This document shows, piece after piece, positions 27,269 through 32,087 of a stretch of DNA of 32,087 nucleotides. A model generated the notes under the pieces. The model saw only the letters and a program-made list of their open reading frames with translations. It did no database searches and was not told the origin of the DNA. Position 1 is the stretch's first letter. Every line of letters begins with the position of its first letter. The position numbers were made by a program, and so were the translations under genes. The DNA comes from Chara braunii (lineage: Eukaryota; Streptophyta; Charophyceae; Charales; Characeae). The DNA lies in assembly GCA_003427395.1 (NCBI GenBank), contig BFEA01000055.1, positions 1,952,218-1,984,304 of the forward strand. The letters are read 5' to 3'.

Positions 27269-27432
27269 TTAAACCGCCTGTACTTGGTGGCCCAACTGTC
27301 GGCAGCAGGGAATATAGCGTAGAGCCATTTCTAGCCGGACGAATTTGGACCGTTTGTAGTGGCCTGTACTTTTCGTAAACTCACGGTTTGTTTACGGCCA
27401 CAACTTCAGCAAGTACTGCCGGCTGGTTTTAA
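27269..27432. mobile_element. 164-bp miniature element, TTAA-bounded (copy 2)
   Basis: Starts 'ttaaaccgcctgtacttgg' and ends 'aagtactgccggctggtttt' plus 'aa'. Internally it aligns with copy 1 in the same orientation ('cgaatttgg', 'cctgtacttttcgtaaa', 'acggccacaact'). A further left-end sequence 'ttaaaccaccagtacctcc' starts at 27429 with no visible partner, so a third, truncated copy may abut. Confidence 0.7.
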
Positions 27433-28103
27433 ACCACCAGTACCTCCACGTTTTTAGGCCGTTAACGTGGTGGCTGAATCGGTGCACCGCGCAGGTCCAT
27501 ATGCATTTGCCTCCGAGCCTCCGCAGAGGGGGCCTAAGACCCCCTGGGCCTGGGGTCCTGGTAGTTTAAGGACCAAGATTCAGGGCAATCCGCAGGAAGC
27601 CAAAGTCGTAATGAAAACCAGGAAATTTCCTTCCCGACGCACACGCAGCCCTATCTCCCAACCACCACTTGAACCACAACTTGAGCGTAATTCTGTTATG
27701 TTTGTTCTTTTTAATCTCCGATCCTGTGACGAATATTCTAATGTGACCCTCGACACAAAAGGCGTTCGTTTTGCAATTCTGCAGAACATCTTTTTTCCCC
27801 AGGGTTATCTTTTTTACTTTTTTTGTTCCTTTTCTTTTCTTGCGCTGGGGCTTCCCGGATCCCTGCCCGGGGGTCATGCCCGCCCGGGCACCCAGGCGTG
27901 GAACCGGGCAAAGGTTGGATGCCCCGGCACCCAGAAAAACAGCCTAGTGGAAAGCTAACTTTGAAAGCATTCGCACAAGACATACTTAGCCATTGGCCAC
28001 TGTCAGAAAAAAATGTCGACAAAAACCGACTTTTCCCGACACATAACGGAACACATGCCGCGCTGAAAAACATCCACATGCTATTGCCAATATTTGAAGG
28101 CTC

Positions 28104-28107
<4 letters not shown>
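27433..28107. other. No gene recognised
   Basis: GC-rich stretch to about 27600, then mixed. 27840-27905 has 'ccctgcccggg' and 'cgcccgggcaccc', i.e. local inverted GC blocks. The + frame at 27467-27958 (163 codons) has no recognised motif. Confidence 0.4.
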
Positions 28108-28157
<50 letters not shown>

Positions 28158-28160
28158 NTT

Positions 28161-28197
<37 letters not shown>
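28108..28197. repeat. Long poly-T with (GT)n
   Basis: About 58 T, including one N at 28158, followed by (GT)n to 28197. Homopolymer length here is unreliable. Confidence 0.95.
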
Positions 28198-28200
<3 letters not shown>

Positions 28201-28522
28201 GGAATAACCATTTTCTGAGACATAGTCAACCACTAGTATCTTTGTCGGTTCGTAAAATAGCCGTCCTTCGAACTTTCAGCAGGCGGAAACGAAATGACGG
28301 CCGCCGATTAGATTTATCAATGGCAGCCTTCGTCACGCCCGGCCTCCGAATTCTTCGGGTACTGGCGTTTTCCCTCATTTCTGAAAGCGGCAAAGGTAGT
28401 AGTGGTCCAATATCCACAAGTATACAACATAGTATTTTTGTCATCCGGAAAAAAATGCAAGAAAAGTGAGATCATTAATCATACAGTACACGTGGAAAAT
28501 TCAAAAGAGGCTCTACGGAAAG
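28198..28522. other. No gene recognised
   Basis: Mixed sequence; + frame 28164-28469 starts inside the (GT)n and is not supported. Confidence 0.4.
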
Positions 28523-28622
28523 CTAGGGGAATCGGGACTGGGCTCGTCTAGGGGAATCGGGACTGGGCATGCAATTTATTTGTTCCCACATCAATGCAAT
28601 TTATTTGTTCCCACATCAATGC
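28523..28622. repeat. Two adjacent 25-bp tandem duplications
   Basis: 'ctaggggaatcgggactggg' recurs at 28523 and 28548; immediately after, 'atgcaatttatttgttccca' recurs at 28569 and 28594. Two different units of the same 25-base period side by side. Confidence 0.88.
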
Positions 28623-28784
28623 TGGACCGATGCCACCGCAGGGTATTTTTCCAATGGCCCGTGAGACGCCCTGTCGCAGGCCTCCAAAATTGTAGGGGAG
28701 GATCAGCAAGGGCAAAAGACGCGTTTCGGTCATCCCATGATGGGTACCACAATGAGCAGTACCATTAGACTCATTCATGAATCT

Positions 28785-28883
28785 TTTTTTTTTTTTTTTT
28801 AAGCTATGTTCTTCTCTCAATTTCACCTCACACTCTCACAAGTGAGGCACAAGACACTCCTTTTTTTTTTTTTTTTTTTTTTT
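28785..28883. repeat. Poly-T tracts
   Basis: T runs at 28785-28800 and 28860-28883 around a short unique stretch. Confidence 0.9.
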
Positions 28884-28981
28884 GAGATGGCACGAGAAAC
28901 ATTTCCACACAGACAGTCGTGATCATCAATCTAAGCAGAGAACTCCACAGTCCGCCGAGAGGATTTGTTCTATAGGTCCGC

Positions 28982-29185
28982 TTGTCACACGGGACAAGTG
29001 GCAAGCAGGGCGTGCAGGGACCTGGTCGTGAAACCAGCAGGGCTCAATCACATAATTTCCAACCTGTGCGACATGAGAACCAGCCGCCAGTGCAGCGCGA
29101 TTATGTAATCCCGTCGCACAGGCCGGAAATCATGGGGAGCCCCAAAAAGCAGGGGTCGCAAGGGGCAAGGGATCCTGTTACGTAA
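28982..29185 (+). CDS. Unrecognised short open frame with inverted repeat
   Basis: 67 codons, Gln/Gly/Pro/Ser/Arg-rich, of mixed composition that looks coding, ending at 'gttacGTAAGTtc', which is both a TAA stop and a good splice donor. If the donor is used the frame would continue in another exon. It contains a hairpin: 29055-29072 and 29113-29130 are inverted copies of 'atttcc..cctgtgcgac' with two mismatches. No family is recognised; a non-coding foldback is equally possible. Confidence 0.25.
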   Translation: MSHGTSGKQGVQGPGRETSRAQSHNFQPVRHENQPPVQRDYVIPSHRPEIMGSPKKQGSQGARDPVT

Positions 29186-29209
29186 GTTCTTTTCAAATTG
29201 CTGTTCACA

Positions 29210-29881
29210 TTAGCTTCGGTGCTGATAAGAGCAGACACCACTACCGCTCAGGGAGGGGCTCCATCTATTGGTGGGGAGCATCACCTGCTGGAAAACGGGT
29301 CCAGCGTCACAAGGACAAATTGTCAAAAGAGGATCTTCAGAAAAAAAACATATCGAAGACACCTGCCAGCATTGATTACCCTGAAAATCAGGGGATTGAC
29401 TGAGGATATTAGCTTCGTCCCTGCTGCGGGCAGGGAGAAGAAACCACGCACGTAGTGTACGAGCTTCCCCGTTCATGCCCCCTTCCTTATTCATGATGGG
29501 GACCGCCACATACTGCGAACTGGGCCCAGCGTATCCCATTTCTCAGTCCTTACATGCTTCCATACCCCTCTAACGTCCTCGCCCTGAGAGACTTTATCCA
29601 CTCCCTGAACTCTAAGCCGATGGTTTGTGGCCATCGGCCGACGCTGGGCCAAGCCTGTGAGCTGTGTCCCCTCTGAAGAGGGGGTAGCCCCCTGCGCTGT
29701 ACTCATCCAAGGGGGGTCCCTCTGCTGACAACTCCTCCCCTGTCCCTGTCCCGGGGGAACCTGCCTTTGTCCAACTCCTCCCTGGGCCCCTCCCCTGGGG
29801 GTTTCTTTGTTCGGGTGCGCTATGGCTTATTCCTTGTTGCTCAATTGCATCTTCTTGTTTGAGCACATTGTATTGTTTCAT
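29210..29881 (-). pseudogene. Coding-like minus-strand block in three frames
   Basis: Overlapping minus frames 29881-29612 (Gly/Pro/Glu/Ser-rich), 29706-29491 (RPMATNHRLRVQGVDKV, then WKHVRTEKW) and 29539-29210. The last contains DAGPVFQQVMLPTNRWSPSL, resembling a peptide encoded at about 25455-25520 on the + strand. Read together they suggest one older coding sequence broken by frameshifts. The element or gene family is unknown to me. Confidence 0.3.
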
Positions 29882-30304
29882 TAAAAATTTTAGACTCAGC
29901 AGATCTTTTTTTTTTTTTTTTTTTTTTTTTTATAGCAAATCTTAAACTAGCAGCACGTTTCCCAGCAAATTTTCTCCTAGGTATAGGCGCACACCACATC
30001 GGACAGGATTCACCAGCCTCTGATTTTGCCTGGACAAAAAACATCCAGGCCAAATGAGTCGTGCCTGAAAACCCCCAAAAAATAAAGGGGCAGAGGGGAG
30101 TCAGAATAAGAAAAAACTGAGGGGCAAAATAAGAGACAAGAAGAGAGCAGGACACTTACGATGCAAGAATGCATGCAGAGAACCAAATGTGTTGACAAAC
30201 TATTTCCAGAAAAGGAAATTGCCAGGTCCACATCTGTTTTTTTTCCCCTTTTCCAACCAGACAAAAACAGACGTCCGTTCTCAAAAATTTCCAAAGGCGA
30301 AACC

Positions 30305-30305
<1 letters not shown>
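29882..30305. other. Poly-T tract and unannotated sequence
   Basis: T run of about 25 at 29907-29931. The rest is mixed; no gene is recognised. Confidence 0.45.
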
Positions 30306-30373
<68 letters not shown>

Positions 30374-30405
30374 ACACACACACACACACACGCGTGCGCG
30401 CACAC
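30306..30405. repeat. (CT)n(CA)n compound microsatellite
   Basis: (CT)n to 30322, then (CA)n with two interruptions ending in 'cgcgtgcgcgcacac'. Confidence 0.95.
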
Positions 30406-30540
30406 GTCCACACATAAACTGCCCATTTGCTGGCGATACACAAAATACCAAAATGTCCGATCCCTGACAACCGGCAAGTTATCTGTAAATAGAAAGCGTT
30501 ACCTACCCACCCGACCCCAGTTTCCAAAGCTCCGATAACT

Positions 30541-30912
30541 AGACCTGGTTATCAAATCTGGTTATACAACCTAATTAGTAATTAACTAGCATTTTTCTCC
30601 ATCAAATCTGGTTATCAAACCTGTTTCTAAAAAATCTGGTTATCAAACCTGTTTCTCAAAAATCTGGTTATCAAGTCTACCTCTCCGACCTCATCACCTG
30701 TAGGCAGCTGGTCAAACGGGTTAACCATGTGGTTCCCAAACCTTGGTGTTACCAAAGCTCATTCTCAGTTAATTTCAAAGCTGATTATCGAACCCAGTTA
30801 TCAAACCTGGTTTATCAAACCTGGTATGTCAAATCTCATTGTCAAACCTGGTTTATCAAACTTGGTCGTCGAACCTGGTTATCAAACCAGGTCTATCAGA
30901 CCTGGTTTCTAA
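30541..30912. repeat. Degenerate ~11-13-bp repeat 'atcaaacctggtt'
   Basis: At least 15 copies of 'atcaaa(c/t)ctggtt' and variants such as 'gtcaaacctggtt' and 'tcgaacctggtt'. Overlapping frames read repeated 'SNLV' or 'QTWF' and are repeat translations. Confidence 0.88.
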
Positions 30913-30957
30913 AAGGAGGTGACCAAAGCTCTGCTCATGACATGCCACTTGTTGCAT

Positions 30958-30990
30958 GGAGAGAGAGAGAGAGAGAGGGAGAGAAAGAGA
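30958..30990. repeat. (GA)n microsatellite
   Basis: Short imperfect GA run, 65 bases beyond the stop codon of the cyclophilin exon on its downstream side. Confidence 0.9.
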
Positions 30991-31055
30991 ATAGGAAACG
31001 AAATAGCAGGAAGAACAGAAAAGGGAAGAAAGGACCTTTCGCAAGTTATACATTA

Positions 31056-31211
31056 TTATGCGTCGAGTGGGACGACCCCGCAGTCTGCAATGACACATTT
31101 GTTCTTCGGACGGTCCCTTCGGTCGGTCTGTTGGCCCTCAACGTTTCTTATGACGTCCATACCCTCCAATACCTGGCCGAATACAACGTGCCGTCCGTCC
31201 AACCAGTTCGT
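31056..31211 (-). CDS. Cyclophilin B-like peptidyl-prolyl isomerase, last exon
   Basis: The minus-strand exon starts after 'cttcgatctgtgtgcag' (acceptor AG at 31212-31213, with a long pyrimidine-rich tract before it) and ends at TAA 31056. It encodes 51 residues in phase 0: [24 protein letters not shown], then a TDRRDRPKN loop, then CVIADCG. This is the C-terminal part of the cyclophilin fold. The Trp of WLDG (the cyclosporin-contacting position in animal cyclophilins) and the His of GRHVVFG are present. The TDxRDxP loop and IADCG ending match secretory/ER cyclophilin B rather than cytosolic forms. There is no KDEL-type tail. Cyclophilins catalyse proline isomerisation during protein folding. 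Earlier exons are not found in 31214-32087 and probably lie beyond the window. Confidence 0.88.
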   Translation of the reverse strand, partial: TNWLDGRHVVFGQVLEGMDVIRNVEGQQTDRRDRPKNKCVIADCGVVPLDA

Positions 31212-31213
31212 CT

Positions 31214-32073
31214 GCACACAGATCGAAGAAACCGACATAAAAATGGATAAGACCACAAACAGACAGACAAAAAGAGGGGGTCATAAGACTCATAACAAGA
31301 ACCACAATCAAATGACATAATTACTAGGCTACCAGAGCGGCCCGGGTCCACTTGCCCGGCCGGGCCGAAAAGAAAACCGAAGTATTCAATACAAAAACAA
31401 CGTTCTGAAAGAGCGGCTCCTGACCGGTTTCGATAAACAGGTCACGAGTTCAAATCCTGTTTGAATCAGATGTGGATCTGTGCTATACCAGCGTGGTCAC
31501 GGACAACTTGCCAAGCAAGGTGAAAGAAAAAAGAAATTATTTTTTATTTTTTTATTTCAGTGTTTATTAAACTTTATTTATTTGTGGAAAAGAATCCGAG
31601 TGACACTGAGCCATTGTTTAGTTGATTGTTCTACACTTTTTTTTTTTTTCCCCCTGTGCAGGGACATTTCCGGGCCCACGCTCGACCAGGCCGCCCGAGC
31701 AGGCCGAAGTGGCGTGGACAGCCCAGATGTTAGCCACAAGATGGATAGAATGAGTTCACGCACCAACCCCTTTAAACCAGCAGGGCCTCTTTCCCATGCA
31801 GGTTTTCACTGACCCCTTATAAATTCCTAACCCTCAAAAAAAGGGCCTACCGGGCACCGTCAGACATTCTGCAACTCCTGAGTCAACCATTAGGTGTGTG
31901 CAGGATAGCTAGGGAGGGTAGCAGGGGGGCGGGGGTAGAAACAAGAAAACAAGTAGCACCCATACATAAGCCCTAAAAAGAGTAACAGACCCGTGACTGG
32001 TATCCCATCTACTTGCCGGTGTTCGCCCAAAAGAAACAAAACAAGACCCGGGGGGCGAAGGGGTGTACAAAAT
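31214..32073. other. Probable cyclophilin intron and unannotated sequence
   Basis: On the minus strand this should be the intron before the exon above. No cyclophilin motif (for example the FMIQGGD or NGSQFF blocks) is seen on that strand. Plus-strand splice-like signals exist ('aagGTGAAAG' at 31517-31526, 'tttttatttcag' ending 31560, 'ttttttcccccctgtgcag'-type tract ending 31662) without a recognisable product. 31444-31466 resembles a tRNA T arm but the rest does not fold. Confidence 0.4.
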
Positions 32074-32087
32074 GAGAGAGAGAGAGA

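Noticed and set aside
31380-31470. tRNA gene
   Set aside because: A T-arm-like phrase and a 6-of-7 acceptor pairing exist, but there is no D arm or anticodon stem, and the strong feature is a plain 7-bp hairpin (AAACAGG/CCTGTTT).

Overview
The window looks like nuclear DNA of a eukaryote with a large, repeat-rich genome, most likely of the green lineage. The evidence is a plant-like U6 snRNA sequence, a spliced cyclophilin exon, a Penelope-like retroelement of the permuted Chlamys/Naiad type, and very many microsatellites and short inverted-repeat elements. My best guess is a charophyte alga such as Chara. That rests on remembered resemblance of the retroelement proteins and is not proven by the sequence. 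It is a draft assembly: there is a 622-base gap (11509-12130), two single Ns, both ends lie in (GA)n, and an un-trimmed Nextera mate-pair junction adapter sits at 6032-6069. The two sides of that adapter may not be neighbours in the genome.

Layout. 1-6030 is almost entirely microsatellite and minisatellite DNA, with one possible 58-base internal exon at 4596-4653. After the adapter, 6842-7066 holds a U6 snRNA sequence split by a 123-base inverted-repeat element flanked by TA. From 7477 to the gap, on the minus strand, lies a two-ORF Penelope-like element. ORF1 has a CCHC zinc knuckle (broken by one TAG), a charged coiled coil and a SAP-like motif. ORF2 has an N-terminal GIY-YIG endonuclease, a CxC linker and a C-terminal reverse transcriptase. 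Past the gap, 12577-14344 carries a 547-base element with long inverted ends and three more relatives of the element that split U6. 14345-22480 is mostly non-coding, with a possible Ty3-type polyprotein tail (17210-17458), pyrimidine-strand-biased ACCCATA-like tracts and a second, decayed U6 copy (20324-20390). 22499-23785 is old tandem-repeat DNA.

23796-24660 is one open frame of about 287 codons interrupted only by two TAG codons. 25101-25564 and the minus strand of 29210-29881 hold coding-like fragments that share a short peptide. 26060-26670 is a 205-base tandem repeat, and 27051-27432 holds two small elements bounded by TTAA. The right end has the last exon of a cyclophilin B-like gene (31056-31211, minus strand), the only clear host protein-coding exon.

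How it fits together: ORF1 and ORF2 of the retroelement would supply RNA binding/packaging, DNA cleavage and reverse transcription. The small inverted-repeat families carry no protein and must have depended on transposases elsewhere. I see no operons, CRISPR arrays or prokaryotic features.
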